The translations under genes were made by a program, and so were the position numbers. A stretch of DNA of 64,000 bases from Alphaproteobacteria bacterium. Lineage in GTDB: Bacteria > Pseudomonadota > Alphaproteobacteria > Acetobacterales > Acetobacteraceae. The stretch spans positions 26,799-90,798 of the forward strand of contig JAPLOI010000070.1 in the NCBI GenBank assembly GCA_026400815.1. Reading direction: 5' to 3'. This document shows positions 17,313-26,894 of this stretch, piece by piece. How positions within the stretch are numbered: position 1 is the stretch's first letter; each line of letters opens with the position of its first letter. The notes below the pieces were generated by a model that was not told the DNA's origin, searched no databases, and saw nothing but the letters and a program-made list of their open reading frames with translations.

Positions 17313-18961
17313 GCTTTCTTGAGCACTTCATCGATCAAAGTCTCATCGTTTGGCGCTGCCAGCGGATCGCGCGGGGTGAGGCGATGGAGGAGCACCAGGT
17401 TCGCCAAGGCGCGGCGATGAGGAAGCCCGGCCCGTTCGGCTTCCCAGGCCAGCGTGATGGCGGTGGTGGCGTGGTAGAGGCCGGAGGCGGCCTGGCGGGC
17501 GAGGGGTTCGGCGCCCTGCCCCGCCACGTGTTCGGCGAAGGCGGCGGCGCGGTGCAGCGCGGCCAGCAAAGCGGGGTCGGTGGTACGGGCCTGCAGGTGG
17601 GCGACGAGCGGCGGGAGTGAGCCCTCGCGGGTGATGGCGCGCATCACGTCCAGCGCGACGATGTTGCTGGTGCCTTCCCAGATCGAGCCGAGATGGCTGT
17701 CCCGCAGCAGGCGGGCATCCGGCCATTCCTCAATGTAGCCGCAGCCGCCGCGGACCTCCATGGCGTCTCCGGTGACGCGGCGGGCATCGCGGCAGGCGCG
17801 GAATTTGATCAAGGGCGTGAGGATGCGGGCGAGCTTTGCGGCGGTGGGGTCGCCCTGGTCGGCGCGGGCGAGGGCGTCGGCGGTGGTGAACATCATGCTG
17901 CGCGCCTGCTCGGTGGGGACGAGGAGCTTGGCGAGTTGGCGGCGCATCAGGGGCAGGTCGATCAGGGCGCGGCCGAAGGCGCGGCGGTGGCGGGCGATGT
18001 GCAGGGCTTCAGTGGTGGCGCGGCGCATGAGGCCGGCGGCGCGCATGCCGTTGGAGAGGCGGGAGTTGTTGATCATGTCCGCCATCTGCTTGAAGCCGCG
18101 GCCGCGCTCGCCCACCAGGTAGGCCTCGGCGCCTTCCAGGCGGATCTCGCCGGAGGCCATGGAGCGGGTGCCGAGCTTGTCCTTCAGGCGGAGGATCCGG
18201 TAGGCGTTGGGGGTGCCGTCCTGCCGGGTTTTCGGGAGCAGGAAGAGGCTGATGCCGGCGAGGCCTTGTTTGTCCTCGCTGCGGGCCAGCACCATGGCGA
18301 GGTCGGCATCGGGGTTGGAGCAGAACCACTTGTCGCCCCACAGGCGCCAGGTTTGCTCGTTGCTGGGTTCGGCGCGGGTGGCGGTGGCCGCGACGTCGGA
18401 ACCCGCGCCCTGTTCGGTCATGAACATCGCACCCTGGGCCAGCGTATCGAAATCCAGGCTGGTGAGGCGGGCGAGATAGCGTTCCACCAGCTCTGGCGCG
18501 CCGAACTTGCGCAGGGTGCGGGTGAGGCTGTCGGTCATGGAGACGGGGCAGCAGAGGCCGAACTCGGCCTGCACGAAAAGGTAGGTGAGGGCGTATTTCG
18601 CCGCCGGCGGCATGGGGGCGGGCCAGCCGAGGACGCCGCCGCGGTGGGAGAGGGCGGCGAGGCCGAACTCACTGTAGGCCAGGCGCTCCATGGCCACGTA
18701 GTCCGGGTGTTTCTGGATGTCGTTCGCGTCCTGGCCGGTGCGGCGGCGGACGCTGAGGGTGGGCGGGTTGCGGTCTGCCGTGGCGGCCAGCTCATCCAGC
18801 GTGCCACCGGCCAGGGCGCCGAGGCGGTCGAACTGCGGGGCGAGATGGGTGGCGAGATCGGGCGGGAGGTAGAGGGCGTGCAGCGCCGCGGCGTCGGGGT
18901 CGGCGCAATGGAGGTTGATGCCGCGCGCATCGGGAATGGGATGGTCGGGCATGGCGTCCAT
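17300..18961 (-). CDS. Acyl-CoA dehydrogenase, AidB-like
   Basis: This is a 553-residue flavoprotein of the acyl-CoA dehydrogenase superfamily, longer than the usual 380-400 residues and in the AidB size class. Visible motifs are M-T-E-Q-G-A-G-S-D-V (FAD/substrate region) and the C-terminal G-G-C-G-Y-I-E-E-W-P-D-A-R-L-L-R-D with I-W-E-G-T-S-N-I, typical of AidB/isovaleryl-type members. The substrate is unknown; AidB itself is linked to alkylation defence. The last residues (V-L-F then TGA) are encoded by the right arm of the hairpin element. An in-frame ATG three codons in (18952) could also start translation. Confidence 0.88.
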   Translation of the reverse strand: MDAMPDHPIPDARGINLHCADPDAAALHALYLPPDLATHLAPQFDRLGALAGGTLDELAATADRNPPTLSVRRRTGQDANDIQKHPDYVAMERLAYSEFGLAALSHRGGVLGWPAPMPPAAKYALTYLFVQAEFGLCCPVSMTDSLTRTLRKFGAPELVERYLARLTSLDFDTLAQGAMFMTEQGAGSDVAATATRAEPSNEQTWRLWGDKWFCSNPDADLAMVLARSEDKQGLAGISLFLLPKTRQDGTPNAYRILRLKDKLGTRSMASGEIRLEGAEAYLVGERGRGFKQMADMINNSRLSNGMRAAGLMRRATTEALHIARHRRAFGRALIDLPLMRRQLAKLLVPTEQARSMMFTTADALARADQGDPTAAKLARILTPLIKFRACRDARRVTGDAMEVRGGCGYIEEWPDARLLRDSHLGSIWEGTSNIVALDVMRAITREGSLPPLVAHLQARTTDPALLAALHRAAAFAEHVAGQGAEPLARQAASGLYHATTAITLAWEAERAGLPHRRALANLVLLHRLTPRDPLAAPNDETLIDEVLKKAVLF

Positions 18962-19063
18962 GGTGGGGTGCTCCGCTGGGGAGGGGATGGAGGCCGGGCG
19001 GGTTGGCTGTCAATCGGGCATCGGGGATGCCATGTTTCGATCGGTAACACCGGAGGGCCTGCG

Positions 19064-19480
19064 ATGCGGGGCGTGGTTTGGGTGCTGTGCGGGTTGTTGG
19101 CCGGGCCGGCGGCGGCGGCGGAGCTACGGGTGCAGGTGAGCGGCATCCGCTCGGCCGAAGGGCAGATCGGGTGTGCGCTGTTTGCCGAGGCGCGCGGGTT
19201 TCCCGGCGAGGGGGCCACGGTGCGGCGGGTGATGGCGGCGGACCCGAAGGGGGTGGAGTGCCGGTTCGAGGGGCTGGCGCCAGGAACCTACGCGGTGGCG
19301 GTGCTGCACGACCTGAACGGCAATGGGCGCAACGACACCAGTTTCCTCGGCATTCCCACCGAGGATTGGGGCGTTTCGAACAATGTGCGGCCGACGCTGC
19401 GCGCGCCGCGCTTCGAGGAGGCGGCGGTGGAGGTGAAGGACGGGCCCGCGCAGGTGATCGGGGTGACCGTAGGGAAGTGA
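19064..19480 (+). CDS. Exported DUF2141 protein
   Basis: This is a 138-residue protein with a Sec signal peptide (V-V-W-V-L-C-G-L-L-A-G-P-A-A-A-A, then E) and a beta-rich DUF2141 domain. The conserved features are an early G-Q-I-G-C-A-L-F segment, a central F-x-G-L-A-P-G-T-Y-A-V-A-V-L-H-D motif, the N-G-N-G-R-N-D acidic loop and a G-I-P-T-E-D-W-G-V-S-N-N segment. The biochemical role of the family is unknown. It is divergent from the AidB-like gene, about 100 bases away. The 230 bases after it contain no convincing gene. Confidence 0.88.
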   Translation: MRGVVWVLCGLLAGPAAAAELRVQVSGIRSAEGQIGCALFAEARGFPGEGATVRRVMAADPKGVECRFEGLAPGTYAVAVLHDLNGNGRNDTSFLGIPTEDWGVSNNVRPTLRAPRFEEAAVEVKDGPAQVIGVTVGK

Positions 19481-19710
19481 CAATGGGCCGGCAACGGTTG
19501 CCGCCACATGCCGGCGGCAGGCGGCCAGCTGCGCGGACTACGATCGAGTGCAAAAATATCGACAGAGGATCTATCCTGCGGATTCCTATCGGCCTCCGAA
19601 ACAAAGCACTGGTCACAGATGGGATCAACGCCTATCACAATTGCATGCCGTACTCGGGCTGCCGGCGGGTTGCCCAAGAATGTCTCGAAAACTAACTCTG
19701 GGACCTATTC

Positions 19711-22700
19711 GTGCAGCAATTGCAGAGATTTCCCGTGGTCGGAATCGGTGCCTCCGCCGGTGGCGTGGAGGCCTTGCAGGCGCTGTTCCGCGCCATGCCG
19801 CCCGCTCCGGTGGCGGCCGCATTCATTGTTGTGACGCATCTCGGGCCCGATCGGGACAGCGCGCTGCCTGAGATCCTGCAGACCTGCACAAGCATGCCCG
19901 TGGAAGCCGCCGCTGATGGCGCGATGGTGCAGTGCGGGCATGTCTATGTGCTGCCGAACGATTCCCTGATCACGCTTTCCGGCGGCCGGCTTGTTCTGCG
20001 ACGCCAGTCCGTTGGCGTGCCGCGCGAGCGCCAGCTGATCGACCTGTTCTTCGCCTCGTTGGCGGAGGACCAGGGCGAGCACGCCGTGGGGATCGTGCTG
20101 TCCGGAAGCGGCAGCGATGGCACGCTGGGGCTGAAAGCCATCAAGGAGCATGGCGGCTTCACGCTCGCCCAGGGTTCCAACGGCATAGCGCCGCGATATC
20201 CCAGCATGCCAGACAGCGCGGCGGCCGGCGGCGCGGTGGACCTTGTATTGCCGGTGGAAAATATTCCGGAATGGCTGGCAACACTCGGCCAGCGCCATGA
20301 TGCGCTCGCCCCCGTTGCCGAGGCGGCACCGGCGGCTGCCGGAGCAGAACAAGAACCTACCGCCCAGGCGACGATCTGCGAGATCCTGCGCACCCGGATC
20401 GGCCATGATTTCTCGGGATACAAGAGCAAAACCTTCTTCCGGCGCGTGCACCGGCGCATGCTGGTGGTGCTGGTGCACGGCCTGGACGCCTACATCGCCT
20501 TTCTGCGCCAGGATCCGGACGAGGCGGGCAACCTGTTCCGCGACCTGCTGATCAGCGTGACCGGCTTCTTCCGTGACACCGACAGCTTCTCGGCACTGGC
20601 CGAGTGGGTGATGCCGGCCATTTTCAAAGAAAGGGGTGCCGACGAAACCGTGCGGATCTGGGTGCCCGGCTGTGCAACGGGCGAGGAGGCCTATTCGCTG
20701 GCGATCCTGGCCAGCGAGCAGGCGGCACTGCGCCCTGGCAGCCCGTCGGTGCAGATTTTCGCCACCGATATCGACGAGGCGGCACTGGGGGTTGCGCGCA
20801 GCGGCCGCTACCCCGCCGCCATGCTGACGGATGTTTCGCCGGAGCGATTGGCCCGCTTCTTTGTGGCCGAGGGCGGGACCTACACCGTGACCCGGGAATT
20901 GCGCGAACTTTGCGTTTTCTCGATGCACAACCTGGTCCGCGATGCGCCGTTCTCCCACATCGACATGGTGTCTTGCCGCAACCTGCTGATCTACATGGGC
21001 GGGCAGTTGCAGGAGCAGGTGATCCCGCTGTTCCACTACGCGCTGCGGCCGGCGGGCTTCCTGTTCCTGGGCGTATCGGAGACGGTGAGCAAGCATGCAG
21101 ACCTGTTCACGGTTCATGACAAGCCGCACCGGATCTACCGGCGCCGGGATACGGAGGCTGCGGGTCCGCCGCTGCAAATCAACACGGCCGCCCGCGGCGC
21201 GCAGCGCAACTGGCAGCCGGCCTCACCCTCGCGCAGGGCACAGCCTGGCAGCCCTTCCGACCTTCGACAGATGGCCGCCAGCTTCGCCGCCGAGCAGCTT
21301 GCCCCGCCGCATTTGCTGGTGAACGGCGATGGCGACATTGTTCATCAATCCGCGAATCTCGGTGCTTTCCTGGAGCCTTCCCCCGGCGTGCCGAGCCGGC
21401 AGCTGGGTTCGCTGGCCCGGCTTGCGCTGCGGATGGATGTGCGCGCGGCGCTGCGCGAGGCCATCGAAAAGCACCGGAGGGTCCAGCGCCCGCCGGTGGA
21501 CATGGAGGTGGAAGGCAGCCGCCGCTTCGTGACGGTGACGGTGGCCCCGATGCCGCAGCGCGAGGGTTTCGATGCGCTGTACATGGTGGCGTTTGCCGCG
21601 GCCGAGGTGGCTGCCACCAGGCAGGACCTGGCGGTGCCAGCGGGCTCGGACCCGCGGCAAGCACTGCTTGTGGAGCAACTTGAAGGCGAGTTGCGGGAAA
21701 CACGCGAGCGGCTGCAATCCACGACCGAGGAATACGAGACCGCCACGGAGGAGCTGAAATCGGCCAACGAGGAGATGGTTTCGGTCAACGAGGAACTGCA
21801 ATCGATCAACGAGGAGCTGGAGACCTCCAAGGAGGAACTGCAGTCGGTGAACGAGGAGCTGCAGACCAGCAACACCGAGCTGACCGTCAAGATCGACGAA
21901 CTGGACCGCGCCAACACCGATATGCGGAACCTGTTCGAGAGCACGGAGATCGCCACGATCTTCCTGGATCGGCATTTGGTGATCCGCAGCTTCACCCCGG
22001 CGGTGACAGGCATCTTCGACCTGGTTGCCACGGATCGGGGGCGTTCGTTGACCAGCTTCGCCAGCCATCTCGACAAGGTGGATTTCAGGCAGGACGCGCA
22101 GCAGGTTCTCAACAGCCGCTCACCAGTGGAGCGGCGGGTGACGGCGCATGGGAACGTGGCGCACTACCTGATGCGGATCCTGCCCTACACAACGGCCGAG
22201 GACAGGGTGGACGGGCTTGTGGTGACGTTCTTCGACATCACCAAGGTGGTGGAGGGCGAGATCCTCGAAAGTCTGGTGAACGAGCTGAACCACCGGGTTC
22301 GCAACATGCTGATGGTGGTTTCGGCCGTTGCCTCCCACACCTTGCGGCGATCTGCGAACCTGGCGGATTTCGGCAAGGTCTTTAACGGGCGGATCAAGGC
22401 GCTGGCGACGGCGCATGAGCTGGTTTCGCGGGGCGGGTGGCGCGAGGTTTCGCTGCAGCAGCTGATCGAGAAGGAGATGCAGCCCTATGCAACGGGGGTT
22501 GACCGGCTGGTGACGCAAGGGCCGACGGTGATGGTGAAGCCCAGTGCGGCGATCTCCCTGGGCATGGTGCTGCACGAGATGGCAACCAACGCAACCAAGC
22601 ATGGTGCCCTGTCTGCCGAGCGCGGGCGGGTTTCGGTTGACTGGGCAAGGGAGACCATCGACGGCGCCCCCTATATTGCCCTGCACTGGCTGGAATCAGG

Positions 22701-22905
22701 CGGCCCGACGGTGACGGAGCTGCCCGAGCGGCGTGGCTTCGGCACCGAGCTGATGGAACGGCAGTTGCGCCATGACCTGAAGGGCAAGCTGGAGGTTCAC
22801 TTCGATCCGCAGGGGCTGCGCATCATGATCGCGCTGCCGGCGGACGTGATCGCGGACAGGGGCGATGTGGCGCTGGATCCACTGGCCAAGGGCGGCCAGC
22901 GATAG
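19711..22905 (+). CDS. CheB-CheR-PAS-HWE histidine kinase fusion protein
   Basis: This is a 1064-residue cytoplasmic signalling protein. Domains in order: a CheB methylesterase-like domain (about 8-190) with Ser15, His43 and Asp136 forming the expected triad and no receiver domain; a CheR methyltransferase domain (about 215-480) with P-G-C-A-T-G-E-E-A-Y-S; a linker; a coiled coil around 660-740 built of repeated E-E-L-x-S-x-N-E-E units; a PAS domain (about 745-855); and a C-terminal HWE-type kinase with L-N-H-R-V-R-N-M as phosphoacceptor region and N-A-T-K-H-G-A in the ATPase. The start is GTG. It stands alone, without chemoreceptor or cheA/W neighbours, so it probably serves a stress or light response rather than chemotaxis, as inferred from similar fusions. 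Confidence 0.92.
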   Translation: MQQLQRFPVVGIGASAGGVEALQALFRAMPPAPVAAAFIVVTHLGPDRDSALPEILQTCTSMPVEAAADGAMVQCGHVYVLPNDSLITLSGGRLVLRRQSVGVPRERQLIDLFFASLAEDQGEHAVGIVLSGSGSDGTLGLKAIKEHGGFTLAQGSNGIAPRYPSMPDSAAAGGAVDLVLPVENIPEWLATLGQRHDALAPVAEAAPAAAGAEQEPTAQATICEILRTRIGHDFSGYKSKTFFRRVHRRMLVVLVHGLDAYIAFLRQDPDEAGNLFRDLLISVTGFFRDTDSFSALAEWVMPAIFKERGADETVRIWVPGCATGEEAYSLAILASEQAALRPGSPSVQIFATDIDEAALGVARSGRYPAAMLTDVSPERLARFFVAEGGTYTVTRELRELCVFSMHNLVRDAPFSHIDMVSCRNLLIYMGGQLQEQVIPLFHYALRPAGFLFLGVSETVSKHADLFTVHDKPHRIYRRRDTEAAGPPLQINTAARGAQRNWQPASPSRRAQPGSPSDLRQMAASFAAEQLAPPHLLVNGDGDIVHQSANLGAFLEPSPGVPSRQLGSLARLALRMDVRAALREAIEKHRRVQRPPVDMEVEGSRRFVTVTVAPMPQREGFDALYMVAFAAAEVAATRQDLAVPAGSDPRQALLVEQLEGELRETRERLQSTTEEYETATEELKSANEEMVSVNEELQSINEELETSKEELQSVNEELQTSNTELTVKIDELDRANTDMRNLFESTEIATIFLDRHLVIRSFTPAVTGIFDLVATDRGRSLTSFASHLDKVDFRQDAQQVLNSRSPVERRVTAHGNVAHYLMRILPYTTAEDRVDGLVVTFFDITKVVEGEILESLVNELNHRVRNMLMVVSAVASHTLRRSANLADFGKVFNGRIKALATAHELVSRGGWREVSLQQLIEKEMQPYATGVDRLVTQGPTVMVKPSAAISLGMVLHEMATNATKHGALSAERGRVSVDWARETIDGAPYIALHWLESGGPTVTELPERRGFGTELMERQLRHDLKGKLEVHFDPQGLRIMIALPADVIADRGDVALDPLAKGGQR

Positions 22906-22976
22906 AGGCGTGCCGCGCCCTGCCTGGGCGTTGATGGAACACGCCTCGCCTTCCAGACCCGCACGGTTGAACGAAA

Positions 22977-23005
22977 AACGCCGCCGGGACGGGCCCGGCG
23001 GCGTT
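22977..23005 (-). terminator. Rho-independent terminator of clpA
   Basis: A perfect 12-bp G+C-rich stem (AACGCCGCCGGG / CCCGGCGGCGTT) with a 5-base loop lies 24 bases beyond the clpA stop. On the minus strand it runs directly into TTTTTCG, a classic intrinsic terminator. Confidence 0.85.
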
Positions 23006-23028
23006 GTTCGGTTGGGCGGTGGCCGGAG

Positions 23029-25324
23029 TTAGCCGGCCACTTCGGGTTCCTTTTCCGCGCCACCCTCGTCGCCGTCGGATTCCGGCTTGGGGAGGGCGGG
23101 CGCGGCGGCTTCGATGAATTCGAAGGCCAGGGCCTTGTCCTTGAGGGTGACCTTGACGGCGCCGCCCTTCACCAGCTTGCCGAAGAGGAGTTCCTCGGCC
23201 AGCGGCTTCTTGATGTATTCCTGGATCACGCGGGCCAGGGGGCGGGCACCGTAGAGGCGGTCGTAGCCGCGTTCGGCGAGCCATTCCTTGGCGGCGCTGG
23301 AGAGTTCGATGGTGACGTTGCGGTCCGCGAGCTGGGCTTCCAGCTGCATCGCGAACTTCTCCACCACGCGGCCGACGATATCCTGCGTGAGCGGGGCGAA
23401 GGCGACGACGGCATCGAGGCGATTGCGGAATTCCGGGGTGAACAGGCGCTTGATGGCTTCCCCGTCCTCGCCCTTGCGGCCTTCCTCGCGGGCGAAGCCG
23501 ATGGTTTCCTTGGCCAGGTCGGACGCGCCGGCGTTGGTGGTCATGATCAGGATCACGTTGCGGAAATCGACGGTCTTGCCGTTGTGGTCCGTCAGCTTCC
23601 CGTGGTCCATGACCTGCAGCAGGATGTTGTAGAGGTCCTGGTGGGCCTTTTCGATCTCATCCAGCAGCAGCACGCAGTGGGGGTGCTGGTCGATCGAATC
23701 GGTCAGCATGCCGCCCTGGTCGAAGCCCACGTAGCCCGGGGGGGCGCCGATGAGGCGGCTGACCGAGTGGCGCTCCATGTATTCCGACATGTCGAAGCGG
23801 ATCAGCTCGATACCCAGCGTGCTGGCGAGTTGGCGGGCGACTTCGGTCTTGCCGACGCCGGTGGGGCCGGAGAAGAGGTAGTTGCCGATCGGCTTTTCCA
23901 CTTCGCGCAGGCCGGCGCGGGCGAGCTTGATGGCGGCCGACAAGGCCTCGATTGCCTTGTCCTGCCCGAAGACCATCGACTTCAGGTCGCGTTCGAGGTT
24001 GCGCAGGGTTTCCTTGTCGTCAGAGCTGACGGACTTGGCGGGGATGCGCGCGATCTTGGCGACGATTTCCTCCACGTCTTTCAACGTGACGGTCTTGCGG
24101 CGCTTGTTCTCGGGCAGGAGCATGCGGCTGGCGCCGACCTCGTCGATGACGTCGATCGCCTTGTCCGGCAGCTTGCGGTCGTGGATGTACTTGTTGGACA
24201 GCTCCACGGCGGCCTTGATGGCCTCATCCGTGTAGCGGACCTTGTGGTGCTTCTCGTAGTTGGTCTTCAGGCCCTTGAGGATCTTGATGGCATCCTCGAC
24301 GCTGGGCTCATTCACGTCGATCTTCTGGAACCGGCGAACGAGCGCGCGGTCCTTCTCGAAGTGGTTGCGGAATTCCTTGTAGGTGGTGCTGCCGATGCAG
24401 CGCATCGTGCCCTGGGCCAGCGATGACGGTATGGATCTCATCGATGAACAGGATGGCGTTGGGGTGCGCCTCCAGCTCGGTGATGACGGCCTTCAGCCGC
24501 TCCTCGAAATCGCCGCGGTAGCGGGTGCCGGCGAGCAGCGCGCCCATGTCGAGCGAGAAGATGGTGGACTTGGACAGCACCTCGGGCACGTCGCCTTCGA
24601 TGATGCGCTTGGCCAGGCCCTCGGCGATGGCGGTCTTGCCGACGCCGGGATCGCCCACGTAGAGCGGGTTGTTCTTGGTGCGGCGACACAGGATCTGGAT
24701 GGTGCGCTCGATCTCCTGCTCGCGGCCGATGAGCGGATCGATCTTGCCGGATTGCGCCTTCTTGTTGAGGTTGACGCAGTAATTGCCCAGCGCGTCCTGG
24801 CCCTTGCCCCGCGGCTTCTCCTCGCGTTCCACCTCGCCACTGCCCTCCTGGTTGCCGGAGCCCTGCACCGGGCGCGCGGCCGAACGGCCGGGTGCCTTGG
24901 CGATGCCGTGGCTGATGAAATTGACGGCGTCGAGACGGGTCATGTCCTGCGTCTGCAGGAAATAGACGGCGTGGCTTTCGCGTTCGCTGAAGAGTGCCAC
25001 CAGCACGTTCGCACCGGTCACTTCCTCACGCCCGGAGGATTGGACGTGGATGGCGGCGCGCTGGACGACGCGTTGGAAGCCGGCAGTGGGCTTGGGCTCG
25101 CCGGGGCGATCCGTGGCCAGGCCGGCGAGGTCCTTGTCCAGGAACTCGGTGAGCTCCGCGCGCAGCTTGTCGATATCGACACCGCAGGCGCGCAGGACCG
25201 TGGCCGCGTCCGAATCGTCGGTGAGGCCGAGCAGCAGGTGCTCCAGCGTCGCGTATTCGTGTTTGCGCTCAGAGGCGAGGCCGAGAGCGCGGTGGAGCGT
25301 TTGTTCAAGATTGCGGGAGAGCAT
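23029..25324 (-). pseudogene. clpA: clpA, ATP-dependent Clp protease ATP-binding subunit, with internal deletion and frameshift
   Basis: ClpA is the AAA+ unfoldase of ClpAP. Two overlapping frames together give almost all of it. The first (from 25324) has the N domain, Walker A (G-D-P-G-V-G-K-T) and Walker B ending in D-E-I-H-T-V-I. The second resumes at [14 protein letters not shown] and carries the rest of D1, the whole D2 (G-P-T-G-V-G-K-T, L-L-L-D-E-I-E-K) and the C-terminus. About 19 residues expected between them (a G-A-G-A-x-S-G-G...L-K-P segment) are missing, equal to a loss of about 56 bases at 24420/24421, which shifts the frame. The truncated product would keep the N domain and part of D1. 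The start [10 protein letters not shown] is the family norm; an ATG three codons upstream (25333) is less likely. An assembly collapse in a G+C-rich repeat is the main alternative to a true lesion. Confidence 0.88.
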
Positions 25325-25706
25325 GGATGTCAACGCTCCTCAGGTAAGGCGCGGCGCGGGGAATGGCCCGGCCGGGGGAAATGGCACTGCGTCGCGGTGG
25401 ATACGGCCCGTCGACCGGGGGGGCGACCTGCGGGCTTGTGGAATGGCCGAAGCGCCATCATTCGCGATGCCGGGGTGGTCGCACCAGCGTTTTTTTGGCG
25501 AGGGGTGATGGGGGGCTGGGGCAGAGTGTTCCACGACAGAGACATGGCGTGGCGGGGCGGGAACGAAAACCGGCCCCAGCCATGCCGGGTGGGGCGGGCT
25601 GACCGGGGGCGGGCGCGGGTTGAAAGAACCCGGCGCGCGACGGTGCCTGGATATGCGGAGTTGGCGGGGGTGCCCAAGGCGCTGGACCGATCGGTTCCCG
25701 ACGGAC
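25325..25706. other. clpS-clpA intergenic region, no gene seen
   Basis: This 382-base G+C-rich gap separates clpS from clpA, both on the minus strand. A 132-codon minus-strand frame spans most of it, but its Pro/Arg-rich composition has no family character. The length suggests a separate clpA promoter or untranslated leader, though I cannot point to a clear -35/-10 pair. Confidence 0.4.
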
Positions 25707-26063
25707 TCAGTCCTTCTCGATGGTGCACTGCAGGGGGTGCTGGTTCTGGCGGGCGAGGTCCATCACCTGGGTGACCTTGGTTTCGGCCACCTCATAGGTG
25801 AAGACGCCGCAGACGCCGACGCCGCGACGATGGACGTGCAGCATGATGCGGGTGGCTTCCTCGCGGTTCTTCTGGAAGAAGCGCTCCAGGACGTGGACGA
25901 CGAACTCCATCGGCGTGTAGTCGTCGTTCAGCATCAATACCTTGTACATGGCGGGCTTGCGGGTCTTCGGCCGCGCCTTGACGACCACGCCAGAGTTCGG
26001 CGTTTCGCCATTGCCCTTGCGGCCATCGTCGTCGCTGCCGAGCTTGTCGCCGCCGTCACTCAT
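25707..26063 (-). CDS. clpS: ClpS adaptor protein
   Basis: This is the 118-residue adaptor that binds the ClpA N domain and delivers N-degron substrates to ClpAP. After a flexible acidic N-terminus it has the ClpS core with [11 protein letters not shown] at 45-55, V-L-E-R-F-F and [13 protein letters not shown], including residues of the N-degron pocket. The start at 26063 was chosen because the family begins near here. It lies upstream of clpA on the same strand. If clpA is truly broken, this adaptor would lack its normal partner. Confidence 0.95.
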   Translation of the reverse strand: MSDGGDKLGSDDDGRKGNGETPNSGVVVKARPKTRKPAMYKVLMLNDDYTPMEFVVHVLERFFQKNREEATRIMLHVHRRGVGVCGVFTYEVAETKVTQVMDLARQNQHPLQCTIEKD

Positions 26064-26201
26064 CCTGCGCCACCCTGATCTCGTATGGGGGTGCCCCCCG
26101 CGGGCCTGGCCCGCCGGGCATTCTGTGCCCAATGCCTTAGCATATCGCAAACCCGCGCGCTGGGAAACGGCCCGGGCAGCGGGGGCCGCCGCGAACGCAG
26201 G

Positions 26202-26235
26202 CGAGGCCCGGACGGGGAGGAACGTCCGGGCCTCG
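26202..26235 (-). terminator. Strong hairpin downstream of the phasin gene
   Basis: A 12-bp perfect stem (CGAGGCCCGGAC / GTCCGGGCCTCG) with a 10-base loop lies about 75 bases beyond the phasin stop, in the gap before clpS. There is no T-tract, so it may act as a weak terminator or a 3'-end stabiliser. Confidence 0.5.
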
Positions 26236-26309
26236 TCGCGTGGCCCTGCGGCGCCAGGGGGGGGATAGGCGCCGCGGGGCCGGGATCGTCCGCTGGCGAG
26301 CCCGAGGGC

Positions 26310-26849
26310 TCAGCCGACGCGGGCGAACTTCTCCACCGCGAGCGTGACGCGGGCGGTGAGGGGAGCCATGGCCTGCTCGGCCAGCTTCATGGAAGCGTCG
26401 GTGATCTTGCCGGTCTCGCTGACGGCGGTCTCCATCGAGGCGCGGGCGAGGGTGGACTGGAGGTCCATCGCTTCCTTCAGGGACTTCACCGAGGTGAGCG
26501 CCTTGAAGTTGCCCATCGCGGCCTCAACCTGGGCCTGCGCGGTGGCGGCGAAGCTCTTGTGCATGTCCTGCACGCCGGCGGCCCAGATCTGGCCGGCCTT
26601 CATCATCGCCTCGAAATTGCCCTGGCTGAAGGACACGAACTCTTCGGCCGACTTCACTGCCTTTTCCATGGTCTGATTCACCTTTTCATGTGTGCTGTCG
26701 TGGCCGGCAACCGCGCCGGCAGCGCTGTTCTTGAGGGCGGCCACGGTGCGCTCGAACGGCCCGGCCGGCGCTGCGTTGGCCGCGGGGGCGGGCGCCTGGG
26801 CCTGCTCGATCGCGGGGGTGGCGGCGGTGGCGGCGGGCTTCCTGGCCAT
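26310..26849 (-). CDS. phaP: Phasin, PHA granule-associated protein
   Basis: This is a 179-residue amphipathic helical protein. After an Ala/Pro-rich N-terminus (about residues 1-35) it has the phasin domain with V-K-S-A-E-E-F-V-S-F-S-Q-G-N-F-E-A and A-A-G-V-Q-D-M-H-K-S-F segments, which coat polyhydroxyalkanoate granules. The promoter region holds a good -35/-10 pair flanked by two TGC-centred inverted repeats, consistent with repression by a PhaR-type regulator. No pha synthase or depolymerase gene is in the window, which is usual for a stand-alone phasin gene. The neighbour across the promoter is a divergent DD-carboxypeptidase gene. Confidence 0.92.
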   Translation of the reverse strand: MARKPAATAATPAIEQAQAPAPAANAAPAGPFERTVAALKNSAAGAVAGHDSTHEKVNQTMEKAVKSAEEFVSFSQGNFEAMMKAGQIWAAGVQDMHKSFAATAQAQVEAAMGNFKALTSVKSLKEAMDLQSTLARASMETAVSETGKITDASMKLAEQAMAPLTARVTLAVEKFARVG

Positions 26850-26894
26850 GGACCCTGTCTTTCCTGGTCTGCGGCCTCGCGGCCTCGGAACGCT

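Noticed and set aside
19508..19834. Small plus-strand frames before the CheB-CheR gene
   Set aside because: They overlap the start of the CheB domain in other frames and lack conserved sequence.
25330..25728. 132-codon minus-strand frame between clpS and clpA
   Set aside because: Composition is Pro/Arg-rich, it overlaps the clpS end, and has no recognisable domain.
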